From: CALCCV01 sp964388665 | GTDB lineage: Bacteria > Bdellovibrionota > Bdellovibrionia > Bdellovibrionales > Bdellovibrionaceae | DNA: 59,887 bases | Direction: 5' to 3' | Assembly: GCA_964388665.1 (NCBI GenBank) | Contig: CAYMBJ010000020.1 | Span: forward strand, 1 to 59,887 | Notes under the pieces: generated by a model | Databases searched by the model: none | What the model saw: the letters and a program-made list of their open reading frames with translations, nothing else | What the model was told of the DNA's origin: nothing | Translations under genes and position numbers: made by a program | Shown: piece after piece, positions 1-10,200 of the stretch | Position numbering within the stretch: the first letter of the stretch is position 1 | How the letters are laid out: each line of letters opens with the position of its first letter

Positions 1-24
1 GTCAAATTATATATGACTCAGGAC

Positions 25-221
25 ACTAGCCTCAACTCGACAATAATTTTTGAGGCAGAACGCGCCAGAAGACCCAAGGCGGCGGCGGCCACAGCTTTTG
101 CCAGCCGAAGGCTTAGTTCCCCTAAGGTGAGGTTGGCAAAAGCGAGGACGTTGCCGGATTGGGTCTTCTGGCGCGAGCTTTAGCGATTATGACCAAAAAT
201 TATTGTCGAGTTGAGGCTAGT
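25..221. repeat. ~197-nt nested inverted repeat (giant hairpin)
   Basis: Seen directly: bases 25-52 are the exact reverse complement of 194-221 (28 bp). Inside them 61-77 is the exact reverse complement of 159-175 (17 bp), then 94-103 pairs with 134-143 (10 bp), and 112-116 pairs with 122-126 around a 5-nt loop. The whole forms one rod-like hairpin with internal bulges; the middle is GC-rich. The stop codon of the minus-strand lipoprotein gene (217-219) lies inside the outer arm. It could be a MITE-like non-autonomous element, a structured RNA or a very large terminator. I see no target-site duplication and no T-run. Confidence 0.85.
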
Positions 222-3200
222 TGGCAGTGCGCTTGAAGATTTTTGTCCCGCTAAACGGTGATCCGAGAGTGCAATGGCCTGCACTCAAAGCTCCCATTCC
301 TTGATGTGCGCCTACGTTAGGCGTGTATTCGCAGTTCTCATTGTTCTCACAAAGACCATTGTCGTTGCCTACACCGTCGCCATCAATTTCGATTGCGTTT
401 CGTAAAAATGTCATACTGGAGTTAGTAAAATTGTCGTTTGACAAAACTGTCCCAGGGGTACATGCGCTGTTGTTTGTATTCAGCGTGACATTGCTACTTT
501 CGCCGTCATAGCTCTTATTGTGTAAGACGCCACCGCTGGCTGCCTTCCAGTCCCAATATCTAAAATTGTTAGTGGAAGTCATTCCGCGAAATACAGGATC
601 AGGAAAAAATCCGGCGTCGTTTTTTCCCCAATTGCGAGTCCAAGACTCAAACTTTGTCCACGCAGCTAAGGACGTAAGTGAAAATGAAACACCGTATTGA
701 TCATCAGCTGGGTTGGCGGTGTCTCCAACAAAAGATTTACCAATGAAGGCGTTGCTCAAATCATTGGTAAATCGTGAGATAAGACCACCACCTAACATTA
801 AATTTGAACTGAAATTATCACCCAAGGCATTGTTCTTTAGGTTTAGGAAGCCATAGGCTGTTGCAAAGGAAGGGGAAGAAAAATTCGCACCATAATCGCT
901 GCTATTTGCAATAAAGCTATCATAGAACTTGTTGCTTGATCCCGTACTTCCACCATCTTGCAGCAATCCATTGGTGGTATTAGCGATCACAGTAGATGAA
1001 AATAGATTGGCATTGGCTGAGGCGCCCGAAGTGAAGTTGATACCATTGGTGCTGATGTTCGCGATGGTGCTATTGCGAAAAATATTGTTGTTTCCGGCGC
1101 CGGCCTTAAAATTGATAGCCGAAGAGTTAGTACCAGTGAGAATCGTTTGGGTAAAAATGTTGTAACTGCTGGCTTCGATGGCAATGCCACTGCCGTTGAC
1201 GTTGCTGATATTGGTACGCAAAAAAGAGTTGTAGTTGGCGTTGGATAGCAATAGCGCTTGAGAGGGATTTGTTCCGCCGTGATCGGCAATCCTAGTGTCG
1301 AAAAAACGGTTGTAGCTTGATCTCACTTCTAACGAGGTAGCAGTAGAGAAATTGAACTTAGAGGTAGCAACAACAAGATTGCGAATGGTGTTGTTATCGC
1401 AGTAGCTGCCCAATTTTATGCCTGAACCAACATCAAATATTTCGTTATCTGTTAGCAAATTGCCATAGCCAGGTCCTGGACAGCTCAGCGAAATCGAGAA
1501 GCCGGGCGAGGAGGGATGCTTGTGTATTCTTGTGACCGAATTGCGGTGAAAGCGAAAGTATTTAAGATTGCCACCAATGATTCCATAGAGTGCGGGTACT
1601 TCGGCACTGTAACCGTCAAGAGTGGCTTCGATCCAGCCAAAATTCACACCCTGAATGCAGAGCAGACTTGCAACCCCCGTTGCAAGATCAATGGCGCCCG
1701 TCGAAGCCGAGCAGTTGTTAGGATTGGCGGCTGGCCCATATTTAGTAAGCTTGCTGGTACCCAGCGTGACGACCGCGACCTTGTTGGCATTGACGTGGTA
1801 GGCAAAGGTCGCTCGATCTGCATTTGTATAGTAAATTGTTCCGGCGGTGCTGAGCGAGAGGACATTGGCAGTACTAGAGTTATTGAACGTGGATAGGTTC
1901 ACTATAGGATTGGTCCACCAAGCCGTGGCATCGGTCGATGATAGGGGTGCGCCACTGAGAAATATGCTAACGGACATGGGCTTCCACGAACCAGAGCTGT
2001 CGAGGAGGTCGCGAAGACCCTTTCCCGCACCTAGTTTTTTTGTATAAAAAGTTGCTATATTGCTCGTGCTTGCATCGCTTTTGCAAATCCACTCAAAGGC
2101 ATTGAGCGAGTCGACAACAGTTAAATTACTACAGGAGCTGTAGCCATTCACCACAAGCTTGCGTTTCTCGCCGCTATGAATACATCCGCCGACTTCACCG
2201 TAGTAACCGGTCTCAGAAGCATCGCAGGCGTTGCCGACCTGAGTATAAGCATCATTACCACCCGCAGTTGTTTCAAATTTGATATAGTCCATCCAATTTG
2301 TATTGGCATCGCCAATGTTTGCACCGTAGACCGGCTTTACTACCAACGCTGTGGCGTAATATACGACCGGAGTTACTGAGGCCGCGGCCACGGCATTGTA
2401 GTTGCCATAGAGATCTGCAACACTGCTGGCAGCAATTTGCGGAATAACAGATCCTTCGGCTGGCAACGAGTTCACACGTATTGTAAACAGAGTGCTCGAT
2501 GTTTTGATAATGCTCCAGTCCGTAGCCAATAAAGGCACGGTACCGATTTGTACAATGTCTGCCGTGGTAAATGTCGTCTCATCTATGGGTTTTGAAAAAG
2601 TCACGGTGAACTCTGAGCTGGGGGAGGTGGTCGGAGTGACCTGTGTTACGGATTTATCGATTGCCACAGTTGGTGGATCGATATCGCTGACAAAGTTACG
2701 TGTCGAATAGCCACTGTTTCCCGCGGCATCGGTTTGGGCGATTGTCACCGATTTACTGCCACTGCCTGCGGTGAATACGATCACCTTGGAAAAGGCCGAA
2801 CTTGAACACATCACTGAAGTTGCGGCAACGTCACCTGAAATGTTTACCGTCAATCCTGACTCACATGTGCCAGTGATCGTTAGACCGCTGCCTCCAGTTG
2901 TGGTAGCGGCGGGCGAGGTGAAGGCTATGGTCGGTAAGGTGTTATCGACGTAAAATTGATAAGGAGAATTGGTTGCTGGGGTCGCTGTGCCCAAGGCATT
3001 TTTGGCGACAACCGCGACCTTGTAATAGGTGTTGTCAGATAGAGTGCAACTGCCAAACCCTAAAAATTGAACAGCAGAGTTTTCTGTCGCGCATTTTACA
3101 GTTGTACCGTTGTCTTCGTAGATCGTGATATCATAGGTGGCGGCGGTGGTTGCAGACCCCCAGTTGATTTTTGGCAACAGAGTTTTCGTCAAAAAGGCAT

Positions 3201-5895
3201 CAAGGGTGGAGTCCGTGCCGACAGTGTTGGTGACCCCTGTGATATTGAATGGGCCTGGAGCTGTGGTGTCTCGAACAAAGCTGCGTGTGTCAGTTCCCAC
3301 GTTGCCAGCGGCATCCGTCTGATCCAGGGTAACAACCTTAGTGCCGTCGCCACTTGAAAACAAGATTGGCGCTGAAAAAGATCCCGCCGAACATGTGGCA
3401 GTAGTGGGGCCGTTGACTCCAGATCCCGAAATGTTGATTTGCAAACCACTTTCGCATGTACCGGTGATGGTGAGCCCATTGACGCCAGCCGTGTTTTGGT
3501 CTGGAGATGAGAAGGTGATGATGGGTGCCGATATGTCCACAGTGAATGGATACATGGTATTGGTCGCATTGGTGATAGTGCCCAATGCATTTTTGGCCAA
3601 AACTTTTGCCTTGTAACTGGTGTTGTTGACCAGCGCACAGGTTGAGAAATCATATTCTGTGTTGGTGCCCGCATTTACTTTTGGACAGACGACAGTGGCA
3701 CCATCGGCCGAGTAGATACTGACGTCAAAATTGTTCACCCCAGTCGAGGCTGTCCACATGACTTTTGGATAGAGACTGCCTGTGAGAAAGCCGTCATTTG
3801 TTGAATCAGAGCCAATACCATTGCGAATTCCAAGAATGGAGAAGGGCGTTGGTGCAGAGGTGTCGCGAACGAAGTTTTGCGAAATGGAACCCAAGTTTCC
3901 TGCAGCATCTGTTTGGCTTATCGTTACCGTTTTGCTGCCATCTCCGCTTGAAAATAGGATGTCTTTTGAGAAAGTAGAGCTAGAGCACGTCGCACTCGAG
4001 GTGGCACTCACTCCTGTTCCCGAAATGCTAACTGGCAGCCCGGTTTCGCAAGTTCCTGTGATCGTCAATCCGTCTACGCCTGCCGTGTCAGCAGCGGGAG
4101 AAGCGAAGGTGAGGACGGGAGCGGTCGTATCGACCCGAAAAGAGTACATTGAGTTGGTGGCCACTGTCGGAGTTCCCAGTGCGTTCTTTGCAATCACTTT
4201 GACTTTATAGTCCGTGTTGTTAGCGAGGGTGCAGCTAGAAAAATAGTAGCTAAGAGTGGCAACACTCACCATGGGGCATTTGACTGTTGTTGAATTGGTT
4301 TCAAAAATTGTGACTTCGTACGAGGCAGCATCAGTTGCGCTGCCCCAATTTATCTTTGGCAAGAGCACATGAGAGAGGTACGCATCTATGGTGGTGTCGC
4401 CAGTGGCACTATTGACTCCTGCAATCGTAAACTCCCCGGGACCAGAGGTGTTGGGCGCGTAAGTGACATTCGCCGTCGAACAGCCTAGGGTATTTCCCAA
4501 TGGATCTGAAGCTTGGGCATAAAATTTATAAGTGAGGCCACTGGTGAGTGTCAAACTTGTGAGTTGCATGGTTGTGCTGGTGGCAAGCGCTTCTGCCTTC
4601 TTGCTGGCTGGCGAGCAGGTGGCATCAGTAAAGATGGCCACGGAGTCGCCAACGACCACGGGACTCACTTGCAGTGTGGGAGTCAGTGAGACTCCGGGTG
4701 AGGTTGTTGGATTAACAAGTGTGACAGAAGTTGGAATCGCCGGGCCGGTGGTATCGAGTTGGTAAATCAGTTTTGCAGAAGAACAGGCGGACTCCAGTCC
4801 ATAAGGGTCTATCACACTGGCATAGTATTCATATGTGCCATCCGTCGGTAGTGTTGCACTCATGATGCTGGTCGTATTGCCGGCCGCCGTCGTTGAGCCC
4901 ATAGCGCTTGTTGGGTCGCAGGTGCTCGACAAGTACAGATTGACGGTGTCACCAATCTGAACCCCGTGCACGTCAATCAGAGGTGTGCGGACGGTACTGG
5001 GTGAAGCTGTGGGAAGATTGAGCGTGAGAGCAGACGGAGCGCTTGGCGGCTGAGTGCGCTTGGTCCATGCAGCGGCAGTTGCATCCGCATAGTTTTGCCA
5101 AAATATTCCATTGGAGCCCACCACGCAGAGTCTGATTTCACCGTCTGCAAGAGCACTGATGTCGTCAGAGATTGGCGCAGCAACCGCTATGCTAGAGGCG
5201 GAGTAGTCTGCGGCAATCGCGCAATCCGTGCTAGCGGCAAGACCCACCTTATAGGCATAGTGTGTGATGAGATCGCCACCCACTGTGATGCTCAGAGTTT
5301 CAATAGGATTGGTACCAGTTGGTGCGCCACTGATGATGGCAGTGAAGGCCGCACCTGGATTATAAGAAACGCTGAGGACGCTGGCATTTGTGAACCCATA
5401 TTTGGTGTTGGCTTTGATGTAAATTTTTTTGGTGGATGGAGTTGCGGGATCAAAGCCAAAATATTTACCAGCATCAGGAAACAGCAGAGTAAATTCTCCA
5501 TCTGAAAAATCGCTATCTGCTTTTGTAACTTCGCCAGAGGCTGCGAGGTCACCAGACGACGCTGCCGAGGAGGAGGCGGAGGTGGTGGTGGACGGCGGGC
5601 TTTGCCAAGGGCCCAAATCTCCATCCAAACTCAGCAGAATTTCGGTGGTCCGCTTGTCACAATTGCCCTTGAGCGTTGCGGTCCCATCAAAGTCGACGAT
5701 CTCAATATCCGGTTTTCCTTGCTGATCCGAACTCACAAAGGAGGGGCTCGCCAGAAAGAGACTGCCAATTGCAGAAATATTGGGAGTGCCGTTGGTGCAG
5801 GCAGAAAGCTGAAGGCCAATCAGGGCCACAAACATTGATTTGGCAAATATAAGAAATTTGCCTCGCAAACAATACTGGCGCCTATGCCTAAACAT
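217..5895 (-). CDS. giant repeat-rich surface lipoprotein (Ig-like modules plus beta-helix)
   Basis: A 1892-residue predicted lipoprotein. I chose the ATG at 5895 because it is followed by a basic then hydrophobic stretch and a lipobox LSAC with Cys at about residue 33; an ATG at 5835 is possible. The open frame extends upstream to 6096 but without signal-like sequence. After a short N-terminal region come Ig-like modules and then three homologous units of about 195 residues starting near residues 485, 680 and 877. Each contains NALGT, GLTITGTCE, TDAAGN and FVRDT-type motifs. A bacterial Ig-like domain (about 1070-1180) follows, then an Asn/Ser-rich region (about 1430-1680) with short periodic strands such as NSFLRTNISN, typical of a right-handed parallel beta-helix. 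The family resemblance is to adhesin-like cell-surface proteins; the ligand is unknown. The stop codon lies in the large inverted repeat downstream. Confidence 0.85.
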   Translation of the reverse strand: MFRHRRQYCLRGKFLIFAKSMFVALIGLQLSACTNGTPNISAIGSLFLASPSFVSSDQQGKPDIEIVDFDGTATLKGNCDKRTTEILLSLDGDLGPWQSPPSTTTSASSSAASSGDLAASGEVTKADSDFSDGEFTLLFPDAGKYFGFDPATPSTKKIYIKANTKYGFTNASVLSVSYNPGAAFTAIISGAPTGTNPIETLSITVGGDLITHYAYKVGLAASTDCAIAADYSASSIAVAAPISDDISALADGEIRLCVVGSNGIFWQNYADATAAAWTKRTQPPSAPSALTLNLPTASPSTVRTPLIDVHGVQIGDTVNLYLSSTCDPTSAMGSTTAAGNTTSIMSATLPTDGTYEYYASVIDPYGLESACSSAKLIYQLDTTGPAIPTSVTLVNPTTSPGVSLTPTLQVSPVVVGDSVAIFTDATCSPASKKAEALATSTTMQLTSLTLTSGLTYKFYAQASDPLGNTLGCSTANVTYAPNTSGPGEFTIAGVNSATGDTTIDAYLSHVLLPKINWGSATDAASYEVTIFETNSTTVKCPMVSVATLSYYFSSCTLANNTDYKVKVIAKNALGTPTVATNSMYSFRVDTTAPVLTFASPAADTAGVDGLTITGTCETGLPVSISGTGVSATSSATCSSSTFSKDILFSSGDGSKTVTISQTDAAGNLGSISQNFVRDTSAPTPFSILGIRNGIGSDSTNDGFLTGSLYPKVMWTASTGVNNFDVSIYSADGATVVCPKVNAGTNTEYDFSTCALVNNTSYKAKVLAKNALGTITNATNTMYPFTVDISAPIITFSSPDQNTAGVNGLTITGTCESGLQINISGSGVNGPTTATCSAGSFSAPILFSSGDGTKVVTLDQTDAAGNVGTDTRSFVRDTTAPGPFNITGVTNTVGTDSTLDAFLTKTLLPKINWGSATTAATYDITIYEDNGTTVKCATENSAVQFLGFGSCTLSDNTYYKVAVVAKNALGTATPATNSPYQFYVDNTLPTIAFTSPAATTTGGSGLTITGTCESGLTVNISGDVAATSVMCSSSAFSKVIVFTAGSGSKSVTIAQTDAAGNSGYSTRNFVSDIDPPTVAIDKSVTQVTPTTSPSSEFTVTFSKPIDETTFTTADIVQIGTVPLLATDWSIIKTSSTLFTIRVNSLPAEGSVIPQIAASSVADLYGNYNAVAAASVTPVVYYATALVVKPVYGANIGDANTNWMDYIKFETTAGGNDAYTQVGNACDASETGYYGEVGGCIHSGEKRKLVVNGYSSCSNLTVVDSLNAFEWICKSDASTSNIATFYTKKLGAGKGLRDLLDSSGSWKPMSVSIFLSGAPLSSTDATAWWTNPIVNLSTFNNSSTANVLSLSTAGTIYYTNADRATFAYHVNANKVAVVTLGTSKLTKYGPAANPNNCSASTGAIDLATGVASLLCIQGVNFGWIEATLDGYSAEVPALYGIIGGNLKYFRFHRNSVTRIHKHPSSPGFSISLSCPGPGYGNLLTDNEIFDVGSGIKLGSYCDNNTIRNLVVATSKFNFSTATSLEVRSSYNRFFDTRIADHGGTNPSQALLLSNANYNSFLRTNISNVNGSGIAIEASSYNIFTQTILTGTNSSAINFKAGAGNNNIFRNSTIANISTNGINFTSGASANANLFSSTVIANTTNGLLQDGGSTGSSNKFYDSFIANSSDYGANFSSPSFATAYGFLNLKNNALGDNFSSNLMLGGGLISRFTNDLSNAFIGKSFVGDTANPADDQYGVSFSLTSLAAWTKFESWTRNWGKNDAGFFPDPVFRGMTSTNNFRYWDWKAASGGVLHNKSYDGESSNVTLNTNNSACTPGTVLSNDNFTNSSMTFLRNAIEIDGDGVGNDNGLCENNENCEYTPNVGAHQGMGALSAGHCTLGSPFSGTKIFKRTAN

Positions 5896-6006
5896 GAGGG
5901 CATAAAACTGGTCATTGAAACGTGCAATCAGACGGTCAGCGGGCTTTTTCACATCTATATTATCGGAAGAGCTTGGACTTATGTAGAGGGATTGGCCCAT
6001 ATAAAT

Positions 6007-6021
6007 TTGAGAAATTCTCAA
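6007..6021. promoter_or_regulatory. 15-bp perfect palindrome upstream of pdxH
   Basis: TTGAGAA-A-TTCTCAA is a perfect 7+1+7 inverted repeat. It lies about 60 bp before the pdxH start and about 110 bp before the divergent lipoprotein start. The position suits an operator for either gene. No regulator is identified. Confidence 0.35.
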
Positions 6022-6081
6022 TGCTGTACGGCGAAAGGCTCTTTCCGTTGCCTCGCAATAGAACATCCCATAGAGCTGTGT

Positions 6082-6768
6082 ATGGTTATGAATCAATTTT
6101 TAAAGCAGCACAAGCAGTCCAAAGCAGACTCGGGTGATGGTCTCAGCACTTCTGGAGGCAGCGTCGAGCTCTCCAGTTTTGATTTTTCACTGGAACCTTA
6201 CCACAATCTTGAAAACCTTTTAAAAGAGGCAGAGAACCTAAAGGTTGCGGAACCAACGGCCATGAGTTTGGCCACGGTACATCCCAGCGGCGCTCCGCAG
6301 GTGCGCACAGTGCTTTTTAAAGGCATCATTCGCGAAGGATTGTCCTTTTACACCAATATGGAATCTGAAAAAGGCAAATCCCTGCTTGCCCATCCTCAAG
6401 GCGCATTGAATTTTTATTGGGCGCCACTGCAGCGCCAAGTTCGTTTTGAGGGAAAAGTGGTGCGCCTGACTCGTGACGAGGACGAAGCCTACTTTCAGAC
6501 GCGCCCGCGTCTGAGTCAAATTGGTGCCTGGGCTTCTTTGCAGTCGCAGGAGCTCCCATCGTTTGAAGCCTTTAATGAACGAGTTGCCAAATTTGACTTG
6601 CAGTTTGCTGATCAAGAAGTGCCCTGTCCGCCGCATTGGGGAGGCTTTCATCTGCTGCCTATCTACTGCGAGTTTTGGTTTGGCCGCAGTGGTCGCCTGC
6701 ACGAGCGCTATTGCTTTTCTCGTGCAAGCCAAGACGAACAGTGGCGGCGCTTCTTAAAGTTTCCCTGA
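6082..6768 (+). CDS. pdxH: pyridoxamine 5'-phosphate oxidase
   Basis: A 228-residue flavoprotein of the PdxH family, which uses FMN and oxygen to oxidise pyridoxamine/pyridoxine 5'-phosphate to pyridoxal 5'-phosphate in the cytosol. Seen: RTVLFKGI, FYTNMESEKGK and FYWAPLQRQVRFEG, which are the FMN- and substrate-binding blocks, and the C-terminal PHWGGF and GRLHERYCFSR blocks. The usual FWQG reads FWFG and the usual C-terminal RLAP reads FLKFP, so it is slightly divergent. The open frame extends to 5884 but the upstream part overlaps the divergent lipoprotein start; ATG 6082 (or 6088) gives the family length. It is followed by a small membrane protein gene on the same strand. Confidence 0.93.
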   Translation: MVMNQFLKQHKQSKADSGDGLSTSGGSVELSSFDFSLEPYHNLENLLKEAENLKVAEPTAMSLATVHPSGAPQVRTVLFKGIIREGLSFYTNMESEKGKSLLAHPQGALNFYWAPLQRQVRFEGKVVRLTRDEDEAYFQTRPRLSQIGAWASLQSQELPSFEAFNERVAKFDLQFADQEVPCPPHWGGFHLLPIYCEFWFGRSGRLHERYCFSRASQDEQWRRFLKFP

Positions 6769-6903
6769 TCCTTGATTTTATGAGAAAACATCCTGGATGA
6801 AGGTCTGGGAATTCATTAAAAGCTATTTATTCTTCGCAAAAAATCGGCTATCAGCTTTACTGTCCCGTCCACTGCCGCTCCTACTGCGGCGAAGGAGAAA
6901 AGA

Positions 6904-7236
6904 ATGTTGCTGACATTGGGTTTACTGATCATTGCTGCCGAGATCTACCGTCGCCATCAGAGCCAGACTGATCTTGTGATCGTCTGCGAAAACCCGCTTG
7001 CTGAAATTTATATCAATCAGCAAAGAGTCCAAACAATGGGCCCGATGACTGATGGTTTTTATCTGGTGCGTGTTCCTCGAGGCGAAAAACTGCTATTGCA
7101 AGACGGGGAGGGAGAGAGTTTCTATCTGCATTGCTACGCCCGGTCTTTTTTTTATTGGCCCAGTCCTCAGCGCGCGCAAATACTGATTTTTGAGCCTAGT
7201 TTCCCAAGCCCGCCACAGAGAAAACAGATTCAGTGA
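6904..7236 (+). CDS. small membrane-anchored protein, unknown function
   Basis: A 110-residue protein that I do not recognise. Residues 1-13 are hydrophobic (a membrane anchor or uncleaved signal), followed by a basic stretch EIYRRH and then a soluble, beta-rich part. The start is supported by an AAGGAG Shine-Dalgarno at 6892-6897, 6 nt before the ATG. It follows pdxH by 135 bp on the same strand and may be co-transcribed. Its last 41 bp overlap the 3' end of the opposite-strand RND gene. Confidence 0.6.
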   Translation: MLLTLGLLIIAAEIYRRHQSQTDLVIVCENPLAEIYINQQRVQTMGPMTDGFYLVRVPRGEKLLLQDGEGESFYLHCYARSFFYWPSPQRAQILIFEPSFPSPPQRKQIQ

Positions 7237-10200
7237 GCCGCCCTGGTCCGCCCCTGTCGGAGGCGGGTTGCCGACTTTGCGGCTGCACCAATGCAGACGT
7301 TGTGCGTTTGCTCTGAAGATTGTGTACAACGATGCGTTCGGCTCGGTAGGTGCTGTGATCCCATTTTTTGTATTTTTGAAAGAGCACGGTTTTAATGGCG
7401 GCTTGTTTTTTGTAGTAGGTGGCCTTCGTGGGCAGGTTGGTTTTTCGATCTACGACCAAGATGGCTTGAGTGTAGTCGCTCTTGCTCCTTTCGGGCACAA
7501 TCTGTATCCACCATTCTGAAGAAGTTTGCTTGAGCATTTTCACCCGTGATGATCGCAGTGCTTCGGAGTTCAGCTCTTGGGCGCTGATTTCCGAACCAAG
7601 TATTCCTGAATCGCCCACGCCGTTTGAAGAGATTTTTCGCGTCTGTTGGCTTGCCGGCATATAAAGCCATTGCTCATCGCTCTCTTTGTGAATATGCGCC
7701 AGATAGGTCATGCCCTTTACATCCAGAGGCTCCATGATCTTCGCCTTTAAAAATTGCGTATCGCTATTGCGAAGGCTCCAGATTTCAACTTTGCGCTTTT
7801 CGATCTTGCCGTTTCGCTCGCGGGTTTGCAGGCTTATCAGCAGATGATCGTTGGGTTTGTCCACAAGGGTGCGTGTCTTTTGCAAAACCTGCTGTGCCGT
7901 TGGACTGGCGGTTGCGGCAGTCCTTGCCGATGGCATGGCCAATGCCACAGGGCTCATTGTCGAACTGCAAAGTATACCTAAGAGTCCCATGCCTATGATG
8001 GCCAGGTGGCCACCGATCTTGTCATAGGGACCGCGCGTGAGCTTTTTGTTCATGGGCAAAATCAGAGGTTTGGGCGGCGCAATCATTGGGGGCTCCTTTT
8101 TGGTATCATCTGGCGACTCTAGAATCGTCAGATTTTGAGTGCTTGTATGGTTTCGCGAGCGCGAAGATGTTGGCGAAGCAGTGCCAGAAGCAGAGCCAGA
8201 AGCAGAAATCGTCAGAGACCGGCTCTGATTTTGAGATGCAGTTGGGGACGTCCTGGCCAGACCCAATAATTGAGGAAACAACCGAATCAGCGCTGGCAAA
8301 AAGACCAAGTCTCCAACCAAACCGAAGGCCAGCGCCAGCATGATGTAAAGGCCGAACTCTTGATTGACTTGAAATTTTGAAGTCAAGAACACCGCAAAGC
8401 CGGCCATCACCAGTAGTGAAGACAAAAAGCACGGATACCATTCTTTTTGAAAAGCCATGCGAACCAGACCGCGGTGGAGGCCCTGAACTTTTCCGAGAGC
8501 ACCGATGGTGTTGAGCAGATAGATGGTATTGGTAAATGCCATACCTAGCGAAATGGAAAACACCATGGCCAAGCCGGGCTTGATATTGGTATCCATTTGT
8601 CCCATGATCGCAATCAAAAAAATCGGTGGAATTAAATTTGGCAGGCAGGCCACCAGCGCCCAGCGCAGCGAACGATAGATAAAAATCAAAATGACGCCGA
8701 TCAAAAGCAAACTTTGCCAAAAACCAAATACCAAACTCTTGGCGAGCTCTTGATTTAAGTAGTGAGTTGTAAAACCCATTCCACTCTTGCGCACGACCAC
8801 TTCAGGAAAGACCTTGTGCAATTCTCTTTCGAAACTTCGCTGCAATCTCTGCAGCTTCAAAGTCGGTAGATCATGGGTCTTCACCATGATTCTGGCTGAG
8901 GCGAAATCACTGGTCAAAAATTGACTCATTAAATTGGGCGTAGAGAGGGAGTACAAAAAGGCGGATTCCCTGACAGTGGCCTTGGTAGACATTGAGAAGT
9001 CTCGAATAAGGTCATAGCTTGATAGGCAGGTGGTGGATGCTGACTTGCGAAGTTTTTCGCACAGATCGCGCAGCGCCAACTGGCGCGCCGGATCGCTCCA
9101 GTAACCGGGACTGGCGCTGAGGTCATAGTCCACGTTCACCAGTCCGCCCAAAGAATGATCGGCGATGTCGGTGGCGCGCCGGGAGCTGCTGGACGAAGAC
9201 AGATCATCAAAGAGCTTGCCGCCAAATTTGAGTTGCGGGATTTGCAAGACTCCGTAGCATGCCAACAAAACGCAAACCATAACAATGGCGCGCGAGTGTT
9301 TAAGGATGGCCGGTGGAAATTTGATTCCACCAGTGCTGTTCCACGGATGGCGCCCAGAGTTGCGTCCAGAGCTGAGGCCAGCGCTGCGCCAGGAGCTGCG
9401 CCATGACCTTTTGGGTGGCGAAATAAAGCCAATGAATTGAAACATCATCCACTGAGTGAGTGTGGTGCTTATCAATATACTGAAGGTGGTCGCCAAGGCG
9501 AATTGAGAAATAACGGGCACGCTATCAAAAGCTAAACACAAAAAACCCAGACAGGTGGTGAGACTCCCGAGAGCGTTGGGAATCAAAAGCTCAGCAATCA
9601 GCTCACGCCCCTTCTTAAGGCGTTGGCGCTGGTGCATATGCTGTGGATTTTTATCTTTCCAGCGCTGAAAGGTTTGCACAACCAAAGCCACCACATCGAT
9701 GGCGATCAGACAGGGGAGGCAACTTAGCAGAATGCTCACTGAAACATGAGCATAAGAAAGAAGACCAAACACAACGATGTTGGCAAGAAGTATCAGTCCT
9801 CCGGTAAAGAGTGCCAGAGTTAAAGAGTTGAACAGCGCAAAGATCAAAAACACAAAAACGAAAATCGAAATCAAAGCCATACTACTGAGTTCGTTACGAA
9901 GGTTCTGATTCAATTGCGTTTGCACGGCGGGTGCGCCGCCCATTTCGATTTTGGCAAAAGGAATCTTTGCGCGCAAAAAGTTTTCGATGCGAACAATCAA
10001 ATTTTTGATCTGTTCAGAAGACAGATTTTCAGTTTCTATGGCAATGGCTGTGGTGCGCTGGCTTTTTGAGAGCAAAAACGGATTGATCAGGGGGTGCGTT
10101 GCGGCGGCTTGCAGTTGCTGAGGATTTTGCTCGCGAGCCAGATTGATAAAATCCAGAGCTTGGTTGTTATTGACTGGCACCTTTACGGTCGCTAACGAGA

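Noticed and set aside
3782..4210. Plus-strand open frames across the giant lipoprotein gene
   Set aside because: They recur with the 590-nt module period and are shadows of the repeats.
6797..6913. 38-codon frame between pdxH and the small membrane protein, ending across the latter's start
   Set aside because: Arg/Leu-rich without a good ribosome-binding site; the AAGGAG belongs to the ATG at 6904.
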